A stretch of 64,000 bases of DNA from positions 1-64,000 of the forward strand of contig JAIOQZ010000014.1 in NCBI GenBank assembly GCA_021108395.1, in the 5' to 3' direction. Position 1 is the stretch's first letter; each line of letters starts with the position of its first letter. A program made the position numbers and the translations under genes. Positions 43,854 to 53,100 of the stretch are shown piece by piece. Under the pieces are notes generated by a model that was not told where the DNA came from, searched no databases, and saw nothing but the letters and a program-made list of their open reading frames with translations. Origin of the DNA: Candidatus Cloacimonadota bacterium. GTDB lineage: Bacteria; Cloacimonadota; Cloacimonadia; Cloacimonadales; JAIOQZ01.

Positions 43854-44450
43854 ATGAAACTGCAAGAGATGGGTGTTTGGGCTATAGCCGCGATTATCGC
43901 GCTACTGCTGTTGGGCGTGGTGTTCGCTCTGGGCTTTTTTGGCATCACTATTTACATGAAACACTTCACCGGGCACAGCAACGAGGTTGTAGTTCCCGAT
44001 GTAGAAGGTTTGCTGTTCGACGTGGCTCGCAAAGAATGCCGGAGCATCAATCTCTATGTGCAGCAATTTGACAGCCAGCACAGCGACACAGTCGAGAAAG
44101 GCTATATCATCTCGCAGAACCCCAAGGCAGGTTTCTCCGCCAAGTCGGGACGCGCTATCGAGGTGGTGGTGAGCGCCGGGCCGGAAACCGTCGATGTGCC
44201 TTCGCTGTTCAATCTCACTGTCGCCGCGGCCACCGACGTTTTGCTGGCGTCCGGCCTCAAGCCCGGACAGGAGATACATCAGTTCAACGACAGAGTTAAC
44301 TCAGGGCACATATTTTACAGCGAACCCACCACCGGCACCGAGGTTGGCCGGGGCTCGTTCGTGAAGCTCTACATAAGCAGTGGCGACTGGCCAAGCGGCA
44401 CCCGTCCCCGGCTCGACCACCAGCGCCTGCTGGACGACGCCGGCAACTGA
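43854..44450 (+). CDS. membrane-anchored PASTA-domain protein
   Basis: Short cytoplasmic N-terminus, one membrane helix (VWAIAAIIALLLLGVVFALG) and two PASTA domains in the periplasm (VVVPDVEGLLFDVARKECRS; VDVPSLFNLTVAAATDVLLA). PASTA domains bind peptidoglycan or muropeptides. There is no kinase or transpeptidase domain, so this is a stand-alone PASTA protein of the kind often next to rsmB in FCB genomes. GGAGGAG before the ATG sets the start. A terminator follows. Confidence 0.88.
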   Translation: MKLQEMGVWAIAAIIALLLLGVVFALGFFGITIYMKHFTGHSNEVVVPDVEGLLFDVARKECRSINLYVQQFDSQHSDTVEKGYIISQNPKAGFSAKSGRAIEVVVSAGPETVDVPSLFNLTVAAATDVLLASGLKPGQEIHQFNDRVNSGHIFYSEPTTGTEVGRGSFVKLYISSGDWPSGTRPRLDHQRLLDDAGN

Positions 44451-44544
44451 GAAGGGGCCTTGCCCGACCTATTTAGGCTCACTACGCTATAGAAGCGCAC
44501 TCCGGCCAAAGCGGAATAACTGCGAGCGCCGAGTAATATTGAAG

Positions 44545-44569
44545 CTGCTCCCGATGGGCAGTTTTTTTT
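44545..44569 (+). terminator. rho-independent terminator 1 after the PASTA gene
   Basis: CTGCTC-CCGAT-GGGCAG followed by eight T. Ends the ruvA-rsmB-PASTA unit. Confidence 0.8.
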
Positions 44570-44592
44570 GCGCAAACCTGTTTCAGGACGGG

Positions 44593-44640
44593 ACACCCCA
44601 TCCCCGGCCCTTCCCCTGCGCAAGGGAAGGGAGTCCGACC
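44593..44640 (-). repeat. REP-like palindromic repeat, inverted copy
   Basis: Read on the minus strand: CCCTTCCC / GGGGAAGGG around TTGCGCA, then a tail ending GGGGTGTC. Tail-to-tail with the copy at 44661-44715. Confidence 0.7.
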
Positions 44641-44660
44641 GTGTGCCAGATTCGCAGCAT

Positions 44661-44715
44661 TTCTTACCCTCTCCAATGCAGGAGAGGGTCGGCGGTACTC
44701 CGACGGGGTGAGGTG
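44661..44715 (+). repeat. REP-like palindromic repeat
   Basis: CCCTCTCC / GGAGAGGG around AATGCA, then TCGG...CCGA and GGGGTGAGG. Same family as 41696-41748. With the copy at 44593 it forms an inverted pair. Confidence 0.75.
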
Positions 44716-44757
44716 TCTTCGGGCTGCCGCAGCTTGCTGACTTCGTCAATAATCTGA

Positions 44758-44784
44758 AGCTGTCCATTCGGGGCGGCTTTTTTT
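44758..44784 (+). terminator. rho-independent terminator 2
   Basis: AGCTGTCC-ATTCG-GGGCGGCT (two G-T pairs) with seven T. It resembles terminator 1 (both begin GAAGCTG), so the two may be a duplicated pair around the REP repeats. Confidence 0.7.
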
Positions 44785-45081
44785 GTTGGCAAATCAGCGT
44801 GTCGCCGTATGTTTTTTGGGAGGCTGCGCTGTTTCGCCACGGATTACGCAATAAAAAAGATCTGTTATTTCTACAATGGCAATTCTTTATGTATCAGAAA
44901 GCTGTCATTGGAAAGGCTATATTCGCGAGTTGCCTGGCTCAGGCGCTAAGAGCTTGATGGGCAAGAGAATATGGCCACGCGCCTTTTTGCTCCGGCGTGA
45001 CAGTATCGGAATTATGTGCAAAACAGACCGCAAGTAGCGTTGTCACTGGAATAAAAAACACCCGCTTGCAGGAAAACAAGC
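44785..45081. other. non-coding stretch with no feature seen
   Basis: About 300 nt, more A/T-rich than its surroundings, between the second terminator and the promoter of the porin-like gene. I found no open frame with coding character, tRNA-like cloverleaf or clear repeat. Confidence 0.5.
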
Positions 45082-45110
45082 TTGACAAACCTGTAGCGGA
45101 TTTTATTGAT
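45082..45110 (+). promoter_or_regulatory. candidate promoter of the porin-like gene
   Basis: TTGACA (45082-45087), 17-nt spacer, ATTGAT (45105-45110). A leader of about 50 nt ends in AGGAGG before the ATG. Confidence 0.5.
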
Positions 45111-45165
45111 AGTCACAAATACTCGGAAGTAGTGAATTAAGACTCAAACCCTAACAGGAGGAATC

Positions 45166-46404
45166 ATGAAGAAAGCTTATCTGTTGATCATTGTAATGGC
45201 CATGTTTGTGGCCTCGTCCTGGGCAGTCACCATCACAACCACCGGCCGTGTGCTCATGGAAACGGTGTACGAAAACAACATCGATGACTGGACCGATTTT
45301 GATGAAGACAACGCAGCAACCACAAACGACAAAGACATCTTTGGCCGTGCCCGTGTCGATCTCGGCTTCAAGGCTCAGATTACCGACAACATCCTGGCCC
45401 GCATCAACACCCGCTTCGAAGGCGACCACGCCAACCAGAAGTGGATGTATTGGGGCGCCAACAACATCGAAGCCGGCGAGCAGCTTGGCGACGCCGAGCT
45501 GACACTTCAGGAAGCCTACATTCAGTATACGGGAATGATGCTTCCCATCACCTGGGAGATTGGCCGCAAGACCTACGTCTATGGCGTCTCCAACATCGTG
45601 GGCGCCGCCGACAAGCTTGACGGCTGGCACATCGTCTATAACGCCGACGCCTTCTACGTCAACTTGCACGACGTCATTCGCGCCCGTAACGAGCACAACG
45701 ATGATGGCGACTACGTCGTGAACAGCAAGTTGTTTGGTATCAATGGCGGTACCGCGAACGACATGATGGACATCAACGCCTACTTCTGGATGCAGACAAC
45801 GCCAGAAACCGATGATGACAAGTGGAGCAACATGGTCTTTGGCGCCCGTGGCGAGTTCGTGCTGATGGAAGGCATGGTTCAGCCGTTCGTCGAGTTTGCC
45901 ATGCAGAGCGGCACCAGTGATGCCGCTGATGCCGACTTCGGCGGTATGCTCGTCGATGTCGGCTCGAAGTTCGACTTCGAGCTTGGCAGCGGCAATATGG
46001 ACGCTCTCGTCCAGTTCCTGATGAGTTCCGGCCAGGATGCCGATGAAACAGACGGCACCACGTTCTGGGGCGTTGGCCTTTCCGACAACCTTCAGGGTTA
46101 CAACGAGGCTAACGTGGCCGCCGGTGGTGTGCAAATGATCAAGATCGAAGCCGGTTTCACCCCGATGGCCATGCAGGCTCTGCGCATGTACTTCGATTTC
46201 TGGATGTTCAACGACAACTCCAAGAATATCGACGATGTCTCTGGTGAGAACATATACAACGAGTTTGCCGTCGGCACCGAGCTGACCCTGAATGCGAACG
46301 CCAACATCTACATGGGATTCAACTACCTGATGCCCAACGAGGACATGGTGGGTGGCGAAGACGCCGCCATGGCCTTCACCTTCGGCACACAGGTCAAGTG
46401 GTAA
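45166..46404 (+). CDS. porin-like outer-membrane beta-barrel protein
   Basis: A 20-residue signal peptide (MKKAYLLIIVMAMFVASSWA) precedes a 390-residue chain of alternating beta-strands with many Asp, Asn and aromatic residues (FGRARVDLGFKAQITDNILA; AYIQYTGMMLPITWEIGRK), ending in FTFGTQVKW with an aromatic terminal residue, as BAM substrates do. It looks like an alginate-export/OprO-type porin, but the family is not certain. AGGAGGAATC before the ATG, a dedicated promoter and a strong terminator point to a highly expressed single-gene unit. Confidence 0.85.
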   Translation: MKKAYLLIIVMAMFVASSWAVTITTTGRVLMETVYENNIDDWTDFDEDNAATTNDKDIFGRARVDLGFKAQITDNILARINTRFEGDHANQKWMYWGANNIEAGEQLGDAELTLQEAYIQYTGMMLPITWEIGRKTYVYGVSNIVGAADKLDGWHIVYNADAFYVNLHDVIRARNEHNDDGDYVVNSKLFGINGGTANDMMDINAYFWMQTTPETDDDKWSNMVFGARGEFVLMEGMVQPFVEFAMQSGTSDAADADFGGMLVDVGSKFDFELGSGNMDALVQFLMSSGQDADETDGTTFWGVGLSDNLQGYNEANVAAGGVQMIKIEAGFTPMAMQALRMYFDFWMFNDNSKNIDDVSGENIYNEFAVGTELTLNANANIYMGFNYLMPNEDMVGGEDAAMAFTFGTQVKW

Positions 46405-46431
46405 CCAACACGGCTTAACACCGTTCAATAC

Positions 46432-46458
46432 GCGCCTCCTTCGGGGGGCGCATTTTTT
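46432..46458 (+). terminator. rho-independent terminator of the porin-like gene
   Basis: GCGCCTCC-TTCG-GGGGGCGC followed by A and six T. Confidence 0.9.
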
Positions 46459-46484
46459 CATCCCATCCACGGCCTTTTTCTTTG

Positions 46485-46513
46485 TTGACAATCCGCTTGC
46501 CGCATCTTCAATT
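46485..46513 (+). promoter_or_regulatory. candidate promoter of ftsY-addB-addA
   Basis: TTGACA (46485-46490), 17-nt spacer, TCAATT (46508-46513). Only the -35 matches well; it ends 14 nt before the ATG, leaving a very short leader. Confidence 0.4.
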
Positions 46514-46527
46514 CGAGCGAGGTGACT

Positions 46528-47469
46528 ATGGCGATGTTTCAATCACTGCGTAAGAAACTGGCGCGCACCAAGAGCCGCTTTGTGGGCCGACTGGCCGAGA
46601 CAATCCGCCTGCGCGGCAAGGTTGACGAGGAACTGATGGAGAACCTCGAAGAGACGCTCATCGAGGGCGACATCGGTATCGACCTGGCGATGGATATTGT
46701 CGAGCGGCTGCGCGAGGAAGTGCGGCTGCACAAGATTACCGAAGCGGACGAGGTGCAACAGGCGCTCACAGATATTCTCTTCGGGTTTTTCCTTTCCGAG
46801 GGCGACGCTGAGCCGGAGCCGCTACGCCCCACCAGTAAGCCCTGGGTGGCGCTGTTCGTGGGCGTGAACGGCGTGGGCAAGACCACCACCATCGGCAAGC
46901 TGGCGCGTCGCCTGCGCGACGAGGGCAAGAGCGTGTCGCTGGTGGCCGCCGACACCTTTCGCGCCGCCGCCATCGAACAACTGGGCATCTGGGCCGAGCG
47001 CGCCGACGCCCACATCGTGCGCCAGCAACAGGGCGCCGACCCTTCGTCTGTGGTGTTTGACGGCCTGAAACACGCCTTGCACAACGACATCGATGTCGTG
47101 CTCATCGACACCGCAGGCCGCCAGCACACGAAGGTGAACCTGATGAACGAGCTGGCCAAGGTGAACCGCACCATCCGCAAGCTCGTCCCCGACGGTCCCC
47201 ACGAGTGCATCCTGGTGATTGACGCCACCACCGGCCAGAACGCCATCCAGCAGACACGGCTGTTCAACGCGGCAGCCCCGCTCACCGGACTCGCCCTCAC
47301 CAAGCTCGACGGCACCGCCAAGGGCGGCATCGTGCTGGGCATTCGCCATACCCTGGATGTGCCCGTGCGCCTCATTGGCGTGGGAGAGGCGGTGGAAGAC
47401 CTGCGCGACTTCGAACCACGCGCCTTCGCCGAGGCGCTGTTTGGCGTCGAGGCGGGGGACGAGGCATGA
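46528..47469 (+). CDS. ftsY: signal recognition particle receptor FtsY
   Basis: SRP receptor GTPase that brings ribosomes making membrane proteins to the translocon. The helical N domain (FQSLRKKLARTKSRFVGRLA) is followed by the G domain: FVGVNGVGKTTTIGKLARRL, LVAADTFRAAAIEQL, LIDTAGRQHTKVNLM and LTKLDGTAKGGIVLGI. There is no long acidic A domain, as in many non-enteric FtsY. Start at ATG 46528: GAGG is six bases upstream; a GTG two codons earlier is less likely. Confidence 0.95.
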   Translation: MAMFQSLRKKLARTKSRFVGRLAETIRLRGKVDEELMENLEETLIEGDIGIDLAMDIVERLREEVRLHKITEADEVQQALTDILFGFFLSEGDAEPEPLRPTSKPWVALFVGVNGVGKTTTIGKLARRLRDEGKSVSLVAADTFRAAAIEQLGIWAERADAHIVRQQQGADPSSVVFDGLKHALHNDIDVVLIDTAGRQHTKVNLMNELAKVNRTIRKLVPDGPHECILVIDATTGQNAIQQTRLFNAAAPLTGLALTKLDGTAKGGIVLGIRHTLDVPVRLIGVGEAVEDLRDFEPRAFAEALFGVEAGDEA

Positions 47470-47497
47470 CGCACTCCACCGGCGTGAACTGACCATC

Positions 47498-50125
47498 ATG
47501 CTGCGTCATTTCGTCCCGCTATGCGACAACCTTTTTTCCGCTCTGTGGCGTCTGCGGCCTGACGACAAGACGCTTATCGTCACCCCGAACACGAGCGCCG
47601 CGCATGCCGCCGCCCGTCAGTGGCAGCGGGTTTGCACAGGAACTCACCCCACCTTTCTCAGCCTGGTGCAGCTAAAGGAGCGCCTGCTGACTCCAGACAG
47701 TCCGCTGCTGCCGCCGTTTTTGCGCGTTCATGTGCTCGACGGCCTGCTCGATGACACTCTGCGCAGCCGGTTTCACATCTACGGAGAATCTGGGCTGCAA
47801 CGCTTTGCCGACCGCTTTTTCTGGCTGTTCGAGAGCTTTCGTGAGCAGCGCGTCTCGCCGCGCATCGACTGGGGCATGCTGGCGCATGCGGTGGTCGAAA
47901 CGGTGGATTGGAAGCGCGAGACGTGGGAGGCTTTGCTTGGCCTGCGGCGCAGCTACGCGCAGGAGCTTGAACGCCTGCGGCTCACCGACCTCTGCCTGCT
48001 GCCGGACACCCCCGACTTTGCCGGCATTTCATGGTCGCGCTGCCTGCTGGTGAACCTCGTGGCCGCCACCCCGCTCGAACGCGAACTGCTGCGCCGACTC
48101 GAAGATGTCTGCACGCTCGAAGCGGTCTATCAGATGCCGGTACAGTGGCTTGACGGCGACAGCCTGCGCGTGGAGCCGCTGGCGCATCCGCCCAGAGCCC
48201 GCACGAAGCGTCTCGAAGTGGTGCGCGTGCCAGACGAAACCACGCTCGTTACCGCGCTGTTGCAGCGGCTCGACACGGAGATGCAGGTCACGGTGATCGA
48301 TGATAGCTTCGACCAGCGACCCTGGTCAGGCTGTCTTAACCCTGCGCTGCTTTCGCCGTTACGTGGGGCTTCATTGCGCCACACGCCGGTTTACCGCCTA
48401 CTGTCCGACCTTGCGGCCCTGGCCGCTGGACGCGAGCAGGTCGAGGGCGAGTGGCTGCTGCCGGCAATGCTGGTGGAACAGGCGCTGGGCGGCCCTGTGG
48501 GCAAGGCGTGGCTGGGTGACGATGCCGTGCCTGCCTGGCGCAGGGTGAACAAACTGCGCGAGCGGCGGTTCTACCTGCGAGACAGCCTGCCCGATGTTGC
48601 CGGTGCCTCGAAGCTGGCGGCGTTTGTGCGCAAGTTGGCAAGAGACATGAGCTGGCGCGACCTGCGTAACTGGCTGTGGGAGCTGCCCGTGCCGCCCGAG
48701 TCGCAGACCGGCAGGGAATGGGAGCAATACTTTTCTACGCTGGCTTCGTTCGAGGCGGCAACCGAGCGGATGGGCAGGCTGGCTCCGGCGCTTGTGCTAC
48801 TGCAACGCCTGGTGTCGCTGCTGGGCGCTGTGCGTCCTGGCTCGGCGCAAGACCCCGCCGCGCCCTGGCAGTTGCTACGTCTCGCCGACGGCCTGGCAGC
48901 GCCTGCTGCTTCCACTGTTACCCTGCTCGATCTGGTTGAAGGCCGCATCCCCGCGCAAGCGCCGCCTCGTTTGTTGTTCAGTCAGCAGGAGGCGCTACGC
49001 CTGGGCTTCGATGACATCGAGGTGACGCGGCAATGGCAGCGCTACGCCTTCTGGCGCATGATTTGCCAGAGCGAAAGAGCCGTGCTGGTTGTGCGCGAGA
49101 ACATCGACGAGAACGTGATGCCCTCCGGCTTGGTCGAAGAGGCGATCCTGTGGGCGCGTCAGCAGGGCATCGAACTTTCCGACGAGTCGGTTTCGCCGCA
49201 GGGCCTGTCGCTGCGCGGATTGGGCAAGGTATTGCATGGCAGGGAAGCGCCCTTTGCAGGCCGCCGATCAGACGAGCTGCACCTGCCTTTTGAGCCGACG
49301 CGAGACGGGGGTGCAGAGGCGCGGCGGCTTTCGCCCAGCGCGTTGGCCGCCACCAGCGCCAATCCGGCGTCGTTCTTTCTGCGCACCTGCATTGGGCTGC
49401 GGCGTCGCGAGCCGCTCACCTCGCTGGATGCGCGCCTTTCGGGTACCATCATTCACACCGTCATCGAACGGCTCATCCGCGACACCGCGCCTGAGCGCAT
49501 ACTGTCTTTGCTTTCCGACGAGGCCGCCCTGCTGCGGGCGCTGCAAGCAACAGCGGAGTTCATCTGGCGTCCGGGCGAGAAGGATTCCTATCACCTGGTG
49601 GCGCCTGCCGGTTTCGAGCGCGTCTTTTTTGACAGCGTACTGCTGCCGTTCGCTCTTGCGGGCGCGGCGGCGCTGTTGGCTCAGTTGGCCGCCGACTGGC
49701 TTGCCGAAGGGGCGCCACGCCTTCAGGCAGAGCAGGCGGCGGAATTGATGTTGAGCGAGGGGCTGCCGTTTCCGCTGCTGCTGCACGGGCGAGTGGATTT
49801 GCTGGTGCAAACGGCGGCGGGACGCTGGCTGGTGGATGTGAAGACCGGCAAGGCCACTGATCCGCCGTTTGCGCAATTGCGCTGCTACGAAGCGCTGTTT
49901 GCCGGCGATGAGGCTGTCACCAGTCGCTTTGCCTATGTGCTGTGGCGGCAGTTGCTCCGCCCCGACAACCGCGATCACCCCCTCGAAGAAATACTGCGCG
50001 AGCTGTTTGCAGCCGTGAGCGAGGAAGGCGCGTGGTCGCCTCCGAAGACGGCGAGAACCTACGACGAGTTTGCTCCGCTCTATCGCCTTGACCTGCGCCA
50101 AAGGGACGAGGAGAGCGGCAAATGA
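47498..50125 (+). CDS. addB: AddB/RexB-like nuclease of the AddAB recombination complex
   Basis: 875 residues. The C-terminus is a PD-(D/E)XK nuclease: the metal-binding Asp in LLLHGRVDLLV, the DxK pair in GRWLVDVKTGKA and Q/Y residues in QLRCYEAL. The N-terminal part is an inactivated helicase-like region (LIVTPNTSAAHAAARQWQ at the place of a P-loop without GKT). This is the plan of AddB/RexB, partner of AddA in processing double-strand breaks. Iron-sulphur cysteines of classical AddB are not apparent. It begins 28 nt after ftsY, and addA overlaps its end by 4 nt. Sequence is diverged, so the call rests on domains and neighbour. Confidence 0.82.
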   Translation: MLRHFVPLCDNLFSALWRLRPDDKTLIVTPNTSAAHAAARQWQRVCTGTHPTFLSLVQLKERLLTPDSPLLPPFLRVHVLDGLLDDTLRSRFHIYGESGLQRFADRFFWLFESFREQRVSPRIDWGMLAHAVVETVDWKRETWEALLGLRRSYAQELERLRLTDLCLLPDTPDFAGISWSRCLLVNLVAATPLERELLRRLEDVCTLEAVYQMPVQWLDGDSLRVEPLAHPPRARTKRLEVVRVPDETTLVTALLQRLDTEMQVTVIDDSFDQRPWSGCLNPALLSPLRGASLRHTPVYRLLSDLAALAAGREQVEGEWLLPAMLVEQALGGPVGKAWLGDDAVPAWRRVNKLRERRFYLRDSLPDVAGASKLAAFVRKLARDMSWRDLRNWLWELPVPPESQTGREWEQYFSTLASFEAATERMGRLAPALVLLQRLVSLLGAVRPGSAQDPAAPWQLLRLADGLAAPAASTVTLLDLVEGRIPAQAPPRLLFSQQEALRLGFDDIEVTRQWQRYAFWRMICQSERAVLVVRENIDENVMPSGLVEEAILWARQQGIELSDESVSPQGLSLRGLGKVLHGREAPFAGRRSDELHLPFEPTRDGGAEARRLSPSALAATSANPASFFLRTCIGLRRREPLTSLDARLSGTIIHTVIERLIRDTAPERILSLLSDEAALLRALQATAEFIWRPGEKDSYHLVAPAGFERVFFDSVLLPFALAGAAALLAQLAADWLAEGAPRLQAEQAAELMLSEGLPFPLLLHGRVDLLVQTAAGRWLVDVKTGKATDPPFAQLRCYEALFAGDEAVTSRFAYVLWRQLLRPDNRDHPLEEILRELFAAVSEEGAWSPPKTARTYDEFAPLYRLDLRQRDEESGK

Positions 50126-53100
50126 ACACCACCGCACGCATTTTGACCGCCAGCGCCGGTACCGGCAAGACCTTCCGTCTGTCACTCGAATACGTGCGCC
50201 TGGCGCTGGAGATTGGCCGCCACACCGGCTGGGCCGACCCTGCCGAGTGCGCCGCCATTCTGGTGGTTACGTTCACGCGCAAGGCCACCGCCGAAATCCG
50301 CCAGGGCATTCTGGCGCATCTCTCTACGCTTGTGGCAGGCGGCGAGAAAGGCGCGCAACTGGAGCGGACGCTACGCGCTATCGGTACACCTGCATTGACA
50401 CAGCGAGACCGTGACTGGCTGCTGGCAGTGCATCGCGGCCTCTTGCGCAGCAGCCAGAACTTCCGCGTCAGCACCATCGACGGCTTTGTCGGCTCGCTGT
50501 TCGCCGAGTTAATCGCTCCCTGGTATGGCCTGCTGGACTGGACACTCGAAACCCAAACCCCCGAAGAGGTCTATCGCGATACATTGCGGGTCATTCTGGG
50601 CGCTCCGGCGGCGAGGAAGCGGTTCGGGCGCGTGTTCGAGCGTTATGTGCGTCACGGTCGCAGTCTCGACAGCTACATTGCCCTGGTGCAGGCGATTGTG
50701 CAGCAACGCTGGCTGCTGCGCCTCATGCGGCCACCCAGCGCTATCTCGCTGCCCGCAGGCGAGTCTCGCCATCTCGGCGCATACCGTGACAAGTTCGTGG
50801 GCCTGTTGCGCACCCTGAGTGATGCCGGCAAGAAACCACTGGGCGCAATCAGCAATGCGCGCAACGCCACCGCCCAGGCCATGCGTGAGCTTGTTCAAAC
50901 CCACATCATCGGCACGGACGGCTTCGACGCCCTGGCAGCCGCCCTGAGCGACGACTTTCTGCGTACACATCGCATCAAGCTCGAAAAGGTGGTGCTGAAC
51001 AGCTCGATAGAATATGTTGTCGGCAGCGGTTTCTATACCGATAAAGTTTTCGCCTCGATGCTCACCAGCGCCGTCGCCGCCGTTGCCGATGAACAGCCCC
51101 TGCTGCTCGAAGTGGCCGATGTCGTGCTCGACGCCTACGATTCGGTGCGGCTGGGCAGCGGCAGGCTGTCGCATGAGGATGTGACGCAATATACCTGGGA
51201 GGCTCTGCACCTCGCCCCCCATAGCCTGGCGCCGCTGTTCTACGAGAGCATCACGCGGCAAACGCGGTTCCTGCTCATCGACGAGTTCCAGGACACCAGC
51301 GTGGCGCAGTTTCAGATCATGCGCCCCATCATCGACGAGGTGGTGAGTGGCCGGGGCGCGCGGGACTGGGGCGGCTTTGTCATCGTGGGTGACGAGAAGC
51401 AGTCCATCTACGGCTGGCGTGGGGGGGAGAGTGAACTGCTCACGCGCCTGCCCGCAATGTATGCCGACCGCGTACCCAGGCTGGAGACCGTTCCGCTGGA
51501 CGCCAACTGGCGCAGCGCTCGTGTGGTGAACGAGTTTGTGAACCTGTTGTTTGGCGGGCTGTCGGAAAGATTGCGGTACCGGGGCGTCGAGTGGAACTAC
51601 CAGCCGGTGAAAACGGCGCGAACCGAGCTCGATGGCTACGTCGAGGTGCGCTTCGCAGATCCGCGCACAGGCGGCAAAGACGGCCCTGGCGCGTTTGTGC
51701 GGGATATGGTGCAACCGGCCTGGGAGAGCGGCGCTCTCTGGGGCGAGGTGGCCATCCTGGCCTCGCGCAACAATGAACTGAGCGCCATCTCCGCCGCGCT
51801 GAACGAAGCCGGCATTCCTCACAGCCACAACGACCGGCGCATGTTGCTCGACCACCCGCTCATCAAACCGCTGAAAGCGCTTTTGCTGTGGATCGAGCGT
51901 CGCGACGTGCTCGACCTGCTCGCCTTTCTGCGCTCCGACTGGGTGGGGCTGGACAGCCTCGCCTTCAAAGAGCTGCTGTTTGCCCTGCGCGATCGCCCCG
52001 AAGACCTCGACCTGCGCGACGCCAACGTTCTGGCGCGGTTGGCCACCACCCCCGACCTGCGCGCCCTGGGTGAACGCATGGCCGCCTGGTGCGAGCATAC
52101 AGAGCCGGCGCTCCTGCTGGACGCAGCGCTGCATGACCTCGGCATGAGCGCGATTTGCTCCCGTGAGGATGACCTGCGTACGGTGGAAACCTTTCTGCAC
52201 GAGGCGCGGCGATTCGAGCGCGAGAGTGGCGCACAGTCAATCGCGGCGTTCATGGATTGGCTCGATGAGCAGGAAGCCCAGAACGCTTTGCCGTTGCCCG
52301 CCCGCCAGGACAGCCGCGGCCCTGTGCTCATGAGCATCCATCAGTCCAAGGGGCTGGGGTTCGACCATGTGTTGGTGTATGAGTCTTTTCAACACATCGG
52401 GGCGCGGGTGAACGACCTGCAGGCTGTGGCCTGCAAGCGCTTTGATGAGCGCTATGAGAGCCTGGATGAGTGGCTGCTGTACGCTGGAGTGCACGAGTCG
52501 GCCATCAACCGGGTTGTGAAGGCGCACCTGCCCGAATGCAAACAGCTTACCGAACTGAAAACCTATGCCGACACGCGCAATCTGATAGATAAATTCAACG
52601 CCATATATGTGGCGCTCACCCGCGCCGTGCACGGGCTGTATCTCTTCAACTGGATACCGTATCAAGCCAAAAGCTGGTCGGCCTACACGCTACAGAATCA
52701 TGGCCATCGCGTGGCCTACCCTTGGATGTGGAAAATACTTAATCCGATAGAAGGCCCCTGCGATGGGCAGTTGGGCGTCTGGGAGCCGCTGGAGAGCGTC
52801 TGGCGTTGCGGTTCGCCGCCTGCCGCCCCGGAGGTGGAGAAATCTGCCGTCACGCCACCTGATGTCTCGTCGCCGCACATACCGGATTGGCAACGCTTGT
52901 TCGTAGCCACATGCCCCTCGCTGGATGCGCCATCAACAGACGACGCTCTGCGCCGCATGAGGACGTCGTTCCGGCGGCAGGCGCCGGAGCTTGGCGAGCT
53001 TGTGCACGACTGGCTGGCAATGGTGTCTCGCGGCGAGGCCGACGAAATGTCCCATGCCGACAGAGCCGTCATTGCCCGTTGGGGGGCGCGCTTTGATGTG

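Noticed and set aside
44593-44715. Palindromes that could suggest an attachment site or insertion sequence ends
   Set aside because: No transposase or integrase and no target duplication; they match the REP-like palindrome between ruvC and ruvA.
44785-45081. Possible small RNA or tRNA gene in the A/T-rich gap
   Set aside because: No cloverleaf, TTCRA arm or CCA end could be found, and no promoter-terminator pair bounds it.
45151-46542. 463-codon minus-strand frame covering the porin-like gene
   Set aside because: The plus-strand gene has signal peptide, ribosome-binding site, promoter and terminator; the reverse frame has only Val/His/Gly-rich filler.
50509-52200. 563-codon minus-strand frame inside the AddA-like gene
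   Set aside because: Shadow of a helicase with all motifs on the plus strand.
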